Part shown: positions 51,448 to 60,477 of the stretch, in pieces
Layout of the letters: each line of letters opens with the position of its first letter
Position numbering within the stretch: position 1 is the stretch's first letter
NCBI RefSeq assembly: GCF_007860015.1
Contig: NZ_SJPS01000003.1
Span: forward strand, 372,001 to 436,000
Length of the DNA stretch: 64,000 bases
Direction of reading: 5' to 3'
Origin: Bythopirellula polymerisocia
Lineage (GTDB): Bacteria; Planctomycetota; Planctomycetia; Pirellulales; Lacipirellulaceae
Made by a program: the position numbers and the translations under genes
Notes under the pieces: generated by a model
The model's database searches: none
What the model was told of the DNA's origin: nothing
Seen by the model: the letters and a program-made list of their open reading frames with translations, nothing else

Positions 51448-51897
51448 TCAGATATCGTTCGCTTCGAAAAATAAATAGTATCGGTCGTTTGCCTGGACGA
51501 TGGCTGGGGCCCAAACGGAATAAGCCGCCCACTTGACGTTCTTGATGTCCAACACATGGGAATGCTTGGTCCAGTTAACCAGATCTTGCGACGAGAACGC
51601 ATTGGAAAATGTCTGTTTCAGGTACTTTGGATTGATCGTGTTCTGCTGCAGTGCTAATTGTTTTTCCGAGAATTCCGCTGAGCGATCCGGCTCACCGTAG
51701 TCGTCTGAATACGTCCGGTAGATCCAATACTCGTCACCAAAGACGGCACCTTCCGGGTCGGCGTACCACCCCTCGAACACGGGATTGCCTGACATCCCTT
51801 GTTGCTTTAGCTATTCGTCGACCTGTTGAGCAAGGGCTCCGGTGGGCAAAAGAGAGTACAAGATCAGAGCTGTGAATTGAAGCCTACGTGCCAGCAT
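51448..51897 (-). pseudogene. Broken GH43-like glycosidase gene
   Basis: From ATG at 51897 a signal peptide (LQFTALILYSLLPTGALA) runs to an in-frame TAG at 51811-51813, after which the same frame continues as a GH43-type N-terminus (FEGWYADPEGAVFGDEYWIY, FSSQDLVNWTKH, AYSVWAPAIVQ, RYYLFFEANDI). It stops at 51448, where a normal enzyme would have about 200 more residues. Both an internal stop and loss of the C-terminus indicate a pseudogene. It lies in the 3' intergenic space between two converging units. Confidence 0.75.
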
Positions 51898-51908
51898 GGG
51901 AGTCGTCT

Positions 51909-54095
51909 CTATTGGGCAAAGTCGTCGGTACGAAAACCTCCGGAGGGAAGGTTTTCCTGATTGTAAAGTGAAATAGGAGGCAAAGCCCATACTTTGAAAG
52001 GGTTGCGTTTCCCATTCCATCGCATTGTAGTCGGATCGGCGACCCTCTTGCTCAAAATGATAAGGCCATGCCTCGTCTTGCCGCCATCTGCCTCGCTATC
52101 TACAAAGTCCTGCGGTTTGGCCTGTGCGGCGTAGAATTTTCCATCGGCACCGGCGACAGTGAACCCTTGGAGATCGCCTCGCTTCACGGCATCCGCGAAA
52201 CCATCGACGCGAACCCGGTTACAATCCCTGATGACGCACTTACCATCCTCCACGTCCATGCGATTGAAAAGGCTGTACCAACCGTATCGCACACCGACGG
52301 GATGCTCGATCTCAGGACTGCAGACGACCACTGTGTCGCCTATGATTCGCGCATCGGCATCGACAAACTCTTTATCCTCGCCAGCGATGGCGAAGCCTGC
52401 CAATCGGCCATCACTGCTGATTGTGGTGAGGCGGTCGCCAGGCAAACGGTCATGCGGGATGATGCAATTGCCCTCGCTGACCTCCATCGCTGTAAAGGTG
52501 GTTGTCACTATCTTGCCGTCGACCTTGCGCGAATAACAGAGTGTCGTGGGATGATTGGCTTCTCGATTCCTTAGATCAGGAATGATGACGACAGCAACTT
52601 CTGTGATCTCTACGGACTTCGGCTCAAAGTAGTGCCCCCAAACATTGGCGACATGGAAGACAGCATCGTCGGCCACGGTTCCGCCAATTCTGTCGGGGTC
52701 CAGGGTCAGTCTAGTCTCGTCGCGCACCAAGTCTTCAAAGAATACCTCGAAGATGTTTCCATTGACCGATCCTTCGTAGCGGACGGTAACTGGTTTGCGA
52801 ACTTTGGGACTCGATACGACGACATTACTCCCGACGACTTCGGCGATGGCAGGTACGAAATTGCCTTCTTTACCTGCCATCGTGAAACCGACCAGTTCCT
52901 TGCCGCTGCGCGCGACGAGTCCACCCCCGACGTTTTCGAATGTAAGCACGATCTTATCACCTTCAATCCGCTGCGATCTATACGTTGGCTCCTGTGCGAT
53001 CCCTTCCCGCTTGTAGGCGACCTGCTGTGCGACCCGTGAGCTGCGCGGACCTAGCGGTTCTTTGTTGGGGGGGTGAATGTCAAAGAATGACCCGACGCCC
53101 AACCCATTGATGAGGCCTGTATTCGGCACTCGAAGTATCTTTTGCTGAGCATCCCATAGATTAGGGTAATAGAGGCCGGTTCTCTCAACGAAGGGGGGGA
53201 GCTCCACGACGAGAAACGGTAAGTCTCCCTTGCCCCAGTTGCGGCGCCAACTGGAAATTAGCGCCTCAAGCTGCGCTTGATACGTGAGATATCTGCTAGC
53301 GTCAGACTCGCCTTGGTACCACAGGACCCCTTTGATGGCGAAAGGAATCAGCGGTGCGAGCTTACGGTTGAAGAGGGTGCCAAGCCTAGCATCGTCTTGT
53401 GAATTCTTCACACGGTCCAAGTCAGCGCGAAAAGCGGAATTTGACTTGATCTCGTCCCGAGGAACCCACTCGCGTATCGCCGAGCCACCAACGGAGGAGT
53501 CAATAACGCCGACAGGAACCCCCAAATCGTTCTGCAACTCCCGCCCAAAATAGTAAGCTGCTGCAGAAAAGTTCAATGTGTTCTCAGGATCGGCCACCAG
53601 CCAGCCCGCTGACTCAACTTCGCGACGAGGGCTATTCGTCTCATTGGGGAGCAGGCTATTGACTTTGCACAAGCGAACCAATCGGTTGGTCGCGCGCATG
53701 GCAGCCGCCGGGCCAGTGGTGGTTGTATTGACGCAGCGCCCCATGTTGGATTGCCCGCTACAGAGCCAGACTTCACCGACCAGAATGTTCTTAATCGTGA
53801 TTGTGTTCGTACCAGCAATCGTCATCTCAAGCGATTGATCGTCCTTGGTGGTTGCGAGCGGACCAAGTCGTAACAACCAATCACCTTTCTCGTCGGCAAC
53901 GGTCATTTTTGTCTGACCGGCAAATTGGACAGTTACTTTTTCACCAGGATCGGCACGGCCCCAGACAGGTATGGTTGTGCCTTGCTGAAGAACCATGTTA
54001 TCGTTGAATAGCCCATGCATGCACACGTCGGCGGTGGCCGTCGTCACAAACACTGAGAGCAAGAGTAGCACAGGGAATTCAGACATGGACTTCAT
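51909..54095 (-). CDS. Sialate-O-acetylesterase-like secreted SGNH hydrolase
   Basis: 728 aa with signal peptide (EFPVLLLLSVFVTTATA). HGLFNDNMVLQQGTTIPVWG, the GQSNM block with the catalytic Ser (VWLCSGQSNM), GVIDSSVGGSAIREW, WYQGESDA and the catalytic Asp-His in FFDIHPPNKEPLG are the sialate O-acetylesterase (GDSL/SGNH) family signature. Members remove acetyl groups from sugars such as sialate or xylan. The last 230 residues repeat a small beta motif related to the family's C-terminal domain, unusually extended. Stop is 12 bases before the start of the GH43 remnant. Confidence 0.88.
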   Translation of the reverse strand: MKSMSEFPVLLLLSVFVTTATADVCMHGLFNDNMVLQQGTTIPVWGRADPGEKVTVQFAGQTKMTVADEKGDWLLRLGPLATTKDDQSLEMTIAGTNTITIKNILVGEVWLCSGQSNMGRCVNTTTTGPAAAMRATNRLVRLCKVNSLLPNETNSPRREVESAGWLVADPENTLNFSAAAYYFGRELQNDLGVPVGVIDSSVGGSAIREWVPRDEIKSNSAFRADLDRVKNSQDDARLGTLFNRKLAPLIPFAIKGVLWYQGESDASRYLTYQAQLEALISSWRRNWGKGDLPFLVVELPPFVERTGLYYPNLWDAQQKILRVPNTGLINGLGVGSFFDIHPPNKEPLGPRSSRVAQQVAYKREGIAQEPTYRSQRIEGDKIVLTFENVGGGLVARSGKELVGFTMAGKEGNFVPAIAEVVGSNVVVSSPKVRKPVTVRYEGSVNGNIFEVFFEDLVRDETRLTLDPDRIGGTVADDAVFHVANVWGHYFEPKSVEITEVAVVIIPDLRNREANHPTTLCYSRKVDGKIVTTTFTAMEVSEGNCIIPHDRLPGDRLTTISSDGRLAGFAIAGEDKEFVDADARIIGDTVVVCSPEIEHPVGVRYGWYSLFNRMDVEDGKCVIRDCNRVRVDGFADAVKRGDLQGFTVAGADGKFYAAQAKPQDFVDSEADGGKTRHGLIILSKRVADPTTMRWNGKRNPFKVWALPPISLYNQENLPSGGFRTDDFAQ

Positions 54096-54128
54096 TCAAG
54101 CTTCCCGTACTTTTAGTCGCTACTGATT

Positions 54129-56618
54129 CTAATGAGAACGTCGCAATACCGAGGCCATTAAGAGCGAAAGCGTGAGAAGGATGCTGGCGGGTTCTGGCAC
54201 GGCTCGCAACATGGTAGGCGGATTAATGCTCTTTCCTTGGGATCGCTGCCAAAGAAGAAAATCACGTCCATCGACGTCGCCATCCTTATCGGCATCTCCA
54301 TCTGCACGGGTGGCACCAGAGGTCATTCCAAATCCTTTTTGCCAGTCGAGTAAATCAACACCGTCAATGGTCCCGTCGCCATTGAAGTCCGTGACCAAGG
54401 CAAGTTCGTTGAGGGAAAGCATTAACTGGGGACCTGGGTCGCCGGTACGTTCTTTGGAAGCGAGCTTGAGCGAAGTGAGTGCGTCGTCCACATCTTCGCC
54501 ATCGAATCGTACTTCTCGCGCAATAAGAAAAGTAATGGCCGAGTCGGGATGGTCGCGGACAAAGTTGGTAACATCCAATAGAATCTCCTGTTCACCGGCT
54601 GTGCCAGTCAGGTGTCCGACTATCGACGCACTCCCACCAATGTCCTCAATGAAATTCTGCGAAATGTCGTCCATCGTACCAAGTCCATCCGCCAAATTCG
54701 GTGCATTATTCCAGTTAATCGTGCTTTCATCCCAGTTGTCATCCGCGATTCCATAGACGTGGGTGATGACCTCTGATGCGGAACCAGCATTTTCTCCAAG
54801 CACGCGCAAGATTGCCTGGTCGACTCCCTCTGGATCGATATCTCCTGCGTCGAACTTGATGAAACTCACGTTACGAGCATTGGCGTTCGTTGCATCGTTT
54901 TTCGCATAAAGGTTAGGACTTGCCCCATAATTCACTGAAGAGTTCGCTCCCGACTTCACCATCGCATCATCGGTTGCCCCTAACGTTACTGAGTACGTTG
55001 GTGCAGCAACCGATGCTGTGATGAGAAATACGCTCTCGGCGGGTTGAGTCAATGAAATCAGTCCTGACACAGGCAGATCGATCACGGCATGCACTTCGCC
55101 GTGGCTTGCTGAGCTGACTTCTTCAATCATAATACGAGCACCCGTAGGAATTCCCAAAGCATTGAGGTCTAAATTGAGTGGGCGAGACGAAGTGGAACTG
55201 TTGCTTGAAAATACTGAGTAAACACCCTTGGTAGGATTGTGTGCGGCAGCCAATGACAAGTCGCTCGCACCCGTCCCAGATGCGTTTGGCACGGCAAGTA
55301 GGTCTTGTGCGCCGGCAAAGGCCTTCGTAAACAGACGTACTATCTCAGCGCCATTCGTCGAGCCGCCGATATTGTAAGGTGCCGAATCGTTATCGACAAA
55401 ATGAACGCCATTTTTCGCAATGCCGCCGCCTCCCTTCGTCGTTTGACTGAACTTAAAGACATACAATTCGTCCGGCTCGCTATTCGCCAAGTTTGAAAGA
55501 ATTGAGCCCCAGCGTGCCACTTTTGACGGCGAGTCAAGCGTCTCGGGCAAGGTGTCGAATACCCCTGCAGTGTGAACATTGAATTCAGTGAGTGCGAGCT
55601 TAAGACCCTCGCCACCGGGTGTCGTGTTGAGCAAGTTTTGAAATGTGTTGACTTCGTTGCCAAATGTAGTTGGAGCAGCATTGTATTGCTGATAAGCATA
55701 AGTCTGAATCAAATTCGAGTTAGGATCGACATCCCCGAGAACATCGGTATGCTGATTCTGCAGGATAAGCTGCCCCCATCCGGTCGTGTCGTCACGCGGA
55801 TCGCCACCGGGATTGGCCGAGAAAAGTGTCGTTCCCCCGGCGGAGACAGGGCCCTGCATTTGAGGGACCAGTGACTTGCCGTAGAGTGAGTTGACATCCG
55901 CCACAGCAGATTGCACGGCGTCCGAGGCAAACTGCAATCGCTCCAGATAATCAGGCTGTGAAATATCTTGCGAACTGTGTGTTGGCTCGTTGAACATCTG
56001 AAAGCGTTCGATGTCATAGTTCTTCGCCAGATAAAACGCTTGGGCATAGTAGTGCTGCCAGTATTCCCAACGATCGCCCCAGCCCGCTTGGGTTCCGGAG
56101 GATGCCCAAGGGTCGGCGTTGTCGGTGCGATGAATCACGACCAAGGGAGTCACTCCCATTCCGCGCAACTCGCTGAAGGCGTAGTCGAGTTGAATCTTAT
56201 TGTTGCCGCTTAGCGTGCTCTGATAGCCGTTCTCGAAATGCGCCCAATTGATGAAGTTGGGGTTGAGCGGATCTGCCCTCAATGCGATGCGACGTTCCAG
56301 GAACGACTGAGACGAAAAGACGCCGTCACCTTCGATCCCATTATCGTCCCCATTTTCCACATCCCCAGGCGTGGCCCAAACCCGAGCAGCATTGACGCCT
56401 GAGTATTTCCACCAGGCAGCCGTGTTGCTGCCCGGCATGAAATGTCCCGAGTTATAGCCAATCAGCCCAGGGGTCTTGCCGACGACCTGATTGGATATTG
56501 ATACATCCACGGCAGTTGCTGGCGTGATCAATAGAGAAACCATCAAGTACCCGAGCGAAACGGCAAAGCGGTGCGATGTTTTGATGGTGGGATTTAACAT
56601 GGTATCTCTGTTGTTCAT
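54129..56618 (-). CDS. Secreted TIM-barrel glycosidase-like protein with dockerin-like repeats and PEP-CTERM
   Basis: 829 aa from ATG at 56618 (ATG 56600 is also possible). After a signal peptide, residues 20-420 form a clan GH-A-like catalytic region: GLIGYNSGHFMPGSNTAAW, RWEYWQHYYAQAFYLAK, FQMFNEPTH (acid/base Glu) and ALTEFNVHTAG (nucleophile Glu). It may be GH86-like (agarase/porphyranase), but I cannot confirm it. Residues 540-720 form a CBM96/DNRLRE-type module. Residues 725-795 carry paired dockerin-like calcium loops (DFNGDGTIDGVDLLDWQ, DADKDGDVDGRDFLLWQ). A PEP-CTERM signal (VPEPAS, helix, RRSH) ends it. Secreted and surface-anchored. Confidence 0.82.
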   Translation of the reverse strand: MNNRDTMLNPTIKTSHRFAVSLGYLMVSLLITPATAVDVSISNQVVGKTPGLIGYNSGHFMPGSNTAAWWKYSGVNAARVWATPGDVENGDDNGIEGDGVFSSQSFLERRIALRADPLNPNFINWAHFENGYQSTLSGNNKIQLDYAFSELRGMGVTPLVVIHRTDNADPWASSGTQAGWGDRWEYWQHYYAQAFYLAKNYDIERFQMFNEPTHSSQDISQPDYLERLQFASDAVQSAVADVNSLYGKSLVPQMQGPVSAGGTTLFSANPGGDPRDDTTGWGQLILQNQHTDVLGDVDPNSNLIQTYAYQQYNAAPTTFGNEVNTFQNLLNTTPGGEGLKLALTEFNVHTAGVFDTLPETLDSPSKVARWGSILSNLANSEPDELYVFKFSQTTKGGGGIAKNGVHFVDNDSAPYNIGGSTNGAEIVRLFTKAFAGAQDLLAVPNASGTGASDLSLAAAHNPTKGVYSVFSSNSSTSSRPLNLDLNALGIPTGARIMIEEVSSASHGEVHAVIDLPVSGLISLTQPAESVFLITASVAAPTYSVTLGATDDAMVKSGANSSVNYGASPNLYAKNDATNANARNVSFIKFDAGDIDPEGVDQAILRVLGENAGSASEVITHVYGIADDNWDESTINWNNAPNLADGLGTMDDISQNFIEDIGGSASIVGHLTGTAGEQEILLDVTNFVRDHPDSAITFLIAREVRFDGEDVDDALTSLKLASKERTGDPGPQLMLSLNELALVTDFNGDGTIDGVDLLDWQKGFGMTSGATRADGDADKDGDVDGRDFLLWQRSQGKSINPPTMLRAVPEPASILLTLSLLMASVLRRSH

Positions 56619-56653
56619 TGGTATTGTGTTTCGGCAGCCGCTGAGGCAAAGAG

Positions 56654-58870
56654 TCATTTTCCATACAAACATAGCTGTGGTCCTAAAGATTCACCCTTGG
56701 CAGTTTTATCACGTTCCTTGGAAGCCAATTTCAGTGCGGCGAGATCATCATCCACATTCTCCCCATCAAAACGGACTTCTCTGACAATGAGGAAAGTCAC
56801 TTGTTGGTCGGGATGGTCGCGGACAAACGGGGTGACATTCAATAACATCTCCGAGTTTTCCTTGCGGCCCGTAAGATGCCCCACAAACGATGTTGACTTG
56901 CCAATATCTAAGACAAAATTATCAGAAATATCATCCATTACACCCGTACTTTCTCCCAGGTTGGGAGCGTTATGCCAGTTGATGTTCTCTTCATCCCAGT
57001 CGTCCTCGAGCAGCCCATAGACGTGGGCCACGACTTGCTCTTCACTTCCCGTATTTTTGCCGAAGACACGCAGAATTGCTTGTTCGATATTCCTCGGGTC
57101 TTGGTTACCTAAGTCAAACTTGATGAAGAACGCATTTCTGGCGTTGGCATTGTTCGGCTCACCCTTAGCCCAGAGATTGCTGCTCCGACTGTAATTCCTC
57201 GTGGCATTTGAACCCGATTTCACGGTGGCGTCGTCGGTCGCGCTCAGCTTGGTGGCGGCCAGTGGACCTTCCACTGGGATCGACACCAAAATTACACTTT
57301 GCTGGGGTTGAGAAATCGACACAAGATTTGAGTCTACACTCTCGATAACTCGTTGAACCTCTCCACGACGGTCCTCACTCACTTCTTCAACAATAACCGT
57401 CGCACCGGCGTTGACGCCCAGACGGGAAAGATCGAGTTGGAGATCGACTGCCGAATTCGATTCATTTGCCGCAAAGAAAAAGTAGCGATTCTTCCTACGG
57501 TTGTAGACCGCACAGGTATGCAAATCCTTGGATGGATCCGTCTGATGTGTGACTTGCAGAAGATCATGTCCTCCTGCAAAACCGCGCGCGAACAGACGGA
57601 CTACTTCGCCCCCCCGGGTCAGTCCACCGATGTTGTAGGGCGCGTCCATATTGTCCACAAAGTGAACACCATTTTTCTTGACATTGGAGGCCGATTTCCC
57701 CTGGCTCAGGTTGGCTGTTTGACTGAATTTGAATACGTACAGCTCGTCTGGCTCGCTTCGAGTCAAGTTGGCCAGGATGGAGCCGAAGCGTGCGACTTTG
57801 GCTGGCGTATCAAGCGTCTCAGGCATCTGGGACCAAACTCTGGCGGTATGTACATTGAATTCTGTGATGGCATACTTGAGATCGCTTTCTCCGCCGTTGT
57901 CCTCAACCAGTGTGCGAATGAATGCTAAGTCCTTGCGGAAATCGGGACCCGACTTGTTGTATTGTTGATAGGCATAGGTTTGGAAAAGCGTGAAATTGGA
58001 ATCCTCATCAGGGGCATTACTGCCCAAGAGCGAATCATGCTGATGCGTGGCAATTAACTCACCCCAACCGACCCGGTCATCGCGAGGATCGCCGCCCGGT
58101 GAGGGAGTGACTTCTTTACTACCTCCCGCCGTTACAGGAGCCTGCATTTGTGATTCTAAGTTTTTGCCATAAATCTTGTTGACATCCTGAATAGCAGATT
58201 GGACCGCATCCGATGCCATCTGAAGCCGAGCGAGGTAATCCTGCTGGCTGATCTTATGCGAGCCGTGGTCTGGTTCATTGTACATAATAAACCGCTCGAT
58301 GCCGAAGTGCCGCGCCAGATAGAAGGCATGGGCATAATAATGCTGCCAGTATTCCCAGCGGTCTGCCCATCCGCTGGGAATACTGGCCGCATGCCAAGGG
58401 TATTTCACTTCATCGCGTTGAATCACCACCAGCGGGGTGATTCCAGATTCCTTAAAGAAATCAAAGGCATACTTGAGTTTGACACGGTTACCTGACGTGG
58501 TAGTTCGCTCCATCTTTTCATTCAATTTGGGCCAATTGATGAACTCCTCATTCAAAGGATCTGCTCGAAGTAGGCGTCGATGTTTCAGGAAGGACTTGCT
58601 CGAAGTGACTCCATCTCCCCAGATGTCGTTATCGTCGGCTCCCTCAAAATCATCGGAGCTGCACCAAACGCGTGCCCCGTTCGTACCGGAGTAGCGCCAC
58701 CAAGCGGCCGTATTGCTGCCCGGCATGAAGTGGGCACAGTTGTAACCGACAAGCGAGGGAGTTCGCCCGAAGACCTCTGGTGAAATCACGATCTCAACCG
58801 CGGCACATGGGAGACTCCCCCCGGCTAGCAGCACCGCCAACCCCACATTTCGAGACCATGAAAAATGCAT
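56654..58870 (-). CDS. Tandem paralogue of the glycosidase-like protein, without dockerin or PEP-CTERM
   Basis: 738 aa with signal peptide (NVGLAVLLAGGSLPCAA). It shares the catalytic region with its neighbour (LVGYNCAHFMPGSNTAAW, RFIMYNEPDH, AITEFNVHTARV) and the C-terminal CBM96/DNRLRE-type module, and ends there at GPQLCLYGK. The dockerin-like and PEP-CTERM parts of the downstream copy are missing, so it is probably freely secreted. It is about 35 bases from the start of its paralogue, indicating a tandem duplication. Substrate unknown; algal galactan is a guess. Confidence 0.82.
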   Translation of the reverse strand: MHFSWSRNVGLAVLLAGGSLPCAAVEIVISPEVFGRTPSLVGYNCAHFMPGSNTAAWWRYSGTNGARVWCSSDDFEGADDNDIWGDGVTSSKSFLKHRRLLRADPLNEEFINWPKLNEKMERTTTSGNRVKLKYAFDFFKESGITPLVVIQRDEVKYPWHAASIPSGWADRWEYWQHYYAHAFYLARHFGIERFIMYNEPDHGSHKISQQDYLARLQMASDAVQSAIQDVNKIYGKNLESQMQAPVTAGGSKEVTPSPGGDPRDDRVGWGELIATHQHDSLLGSNAPDEDSNFTLFQTYAYQQYNKSGPDFRKDLAFIRTLVEDNGGESDLKYAITEFNVHTARVWSQMPETLDTPAKVARFGSILANLTRSEPDELYVFKFSQTANLSQGKSASNVKKNGVHFVDNMDAPYNIGGLTRGGEVVRLFARGFAGGHDLLQVTHQTDPSKDLHTCAVYNRRKNRYFFFAANESNSAVDLQLDLSRLGVNAGATVIVEEVSEDRRGEVQRVIESVDSNLVSISQPQQSVILVSIPVEGPLAATKLSATDDATVKSGSNATRNYSRSSNLWAKGEPNNANARNAFFIKFDLGNQDPRNIEQAILRVFGKNTGSEEQVVAHVYGLLEDDWDEENINWHNAPNLGESTGVMDDISDNFVLDIGKSTSFVGHLTGRKENSEMLLNVTPFVRDHPDQQVTFLIVREVRFDGENVDDDLAALKLASKERDKTAKGESLGPQLCLYGK

Positions 58871-58904
58871 AATAACTCATCAATTGGTAACCACTTACGA
58901 TACT

Positions 58905-59363
58905 TCAGGACTTCGAACTCAGTTCTAAGTTCAACTGATTCGAATCGCCCGGCTGTACGTTGATCGTAAGACCTGAAGAACTAGCCTTCATGTATTTCGG
59001 AGGTATCTCGGTTGCCCTTCCCTTCGGTCGGGGAGTTCCTTCGCCGGCGGGGATCGGGGTGACGATGACCGGGTGTTCACCCACTTGTACGCCGTCGCCC
59101 TCATCGTAAGTGCTCATGACAAAAGTTCCATCTTCTTGAATCGAGCCTTTGGCCATGCGTCCTTTACCAGGCAAAATGAACACATAGCCGCTGGTTACCG
59201 GCTGGCCATCCATTTTTACGGTCCCTGTCACGGGTGCCGTTTCGAGTTCGTGGCTTGCTCCTCCGCAGCCAGAAATTGTAGCAAGACTAAAGCATATCAG
59301 AATTGTCAACGAAACAGAGTTAGATATTGCAATCGGGCTCGCTTTTAAGGTGTCATACATCAT
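58905..59363 (-). CDS. Small lipoprotein with carboxypeptidase-regulatory-like beta domain
   Basis: 152 aa from ATG at 59363. Signal with lipobox-like ATISGC, then a transthyretin-like beta fold (VTGTVKMDGQPVTSGYVFILPG, GVQVGEHPVIVTPIPAGEG). Such lipoproteins commonly follow DUF1559 genes in planctomycetes, which is exactly the neighbour here. Function in the envelope unknown. Confidence 0.8.
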   Translation of the reverse strand: MMYDTLKASPIAISNSVSLTILICFSLATISGCGGASHELETAPVTGTVKMDGQPVTSGYVFILPGKGRMAKGSIQEDGTFVMSTYDEGDGVQVGEHPVIVTPIPAGEGTPRPKGRATEIPPKYMKASSSGLTINVQPGDSNQLNLELSSKS

Positions 59364-59426
59364 GTTCACTACACCAATTGTTTTGTTGAGCAATAGTCTG
59401 TTTCGCCAGGGGAAACTCTCAGCAAG

Positions 59427-60425
59427 TTAAAATGCGCTACGGTCGACGAGATCTTCACCGTTACGAGTTGCTAAGGCGTACATGAGCCTCAGAGGGATAT
59501 TTTCACTCAAGTACTGAACCGACCCATCGACCAATGCAAAGTGGCAGCCTCCAGGATGATCGGAACCGAATCCGACGTCGTTTCGTGGTGGCCCAGGCTG
59601 CTCACCGCTGTTGATTGAATAAGTGACGTTTCTTGTGCCGTACATAAAGCCTCCTGCAGCACCAACCCACCATGGTCGTGTCCCCTGGAACTCCGGATTT
59701 CCAAACGCTATCTCGCCGAATATGAACGTAGAGGAAGTTCCATCTGTGATGTCCTTGAAATCCACATTTTTGCTGCTCAGAATCACGCCGTTGTTCGCGA
59801 TTTTCCCTCCGCCCAAATCGATGCAAGGAGGATCTCTTCTAGAACTTCCAGTTGGCTCTTCCTTCTCCATGGTATAGATGCTCCCTGGAGCATCGCAGTC
59901 ACTCTGCAACGTAGGGTCTAGCTGGGGATTAGCGCCTAGAACACCAATATAGTGCGATGCGAGCGGCGAATCAGGCGTTTCTGGGCCACCTCCGGGAGGG
60001 TTCAACTGCATAGGTTGCAGGCGCACTCGGCTCGGACATTTGAACTGAGGCATTTCGGTCGTCATGAGCATATCCGTAGGCTGCTCAAACCAATTGCGCT
60101 TCGAGTCTATTGCATTTTTGAACGAGCCTTGTTCAATGAAAGGTAAGATTTGAGCCAGATAGCTCCAATCAGGACGAAGGCCTGGAATCTCAATATTGTC
60201 CTCACCAAGAAAATCCCCTCCGTTCGGTAGCTTTCCCTTAGAACTGGCAAAATTTTGGCAGGCAATTCCTATCTGCCGCATGTTATTCTGACAACTCATC
60301 CTACGTGCTGCCTCCCGTGCTGCCTGCACTGCGGGCAACAAGAGGGCCACCAGCACACCAATAATCGCGATGACAACCAGTAATTCCACGAGCGTAAAAG
60401 CGTTACACTTAGGATTTCCTTGCAT
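59427..60425 (-). CDS. DUF1559 protein with type IV pilin-like N-terminus
   Basis: 332 aa. An N-terminal prepilin cleavage/methylation motif (NAFTLVELLVVIAIIGVLVA) is followed by LLPAVQAAREAARRMSCQNN, the DUF1559 opening, and a C-terminal HFALVDGSVQYLSENIP, the family's H-x9-DG-type box. These abundant planctomycete pseudopilins are surface proteins of unknown role. It is upstream of the small lipoprotein in the usual pair. Confidence 0.93.
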   Translation of the reverse strand: MQGNPKCNAFTLVELLVVIAIIGVLVALLLPAVQAAREAARRMSCQNNMRQIGIACQNFASSKGKLPNGGDFLGEDNIEIPGLRPDWSYLAQILPFIEQGSFKNAIDSKRNWFEQPTDMLMTTEMPQFKCPSRVRLQPMQLNPPGGGPETPDSPLASHYIGVLGANPQLDPTLQSDCDAPGSIYTMEKEEPTGSSRRDPPCIDLGGGKIANNGVILSSKNVDFKDITDGTSSTFIFGEIAFGNPEFQGTRPWWVGAAGGFMYGTRNVTYSINSGEQPGPPRNDVGFGSDHPGGCHFALVDGSVQYLSENIPLRLMYALATRNGEDLVDRSAF

Positions 60426-60477
60426 TACAATGGCTCCTTATTCTGAATCGCATTCCGGTTTGCACCGCTATTGAAAT

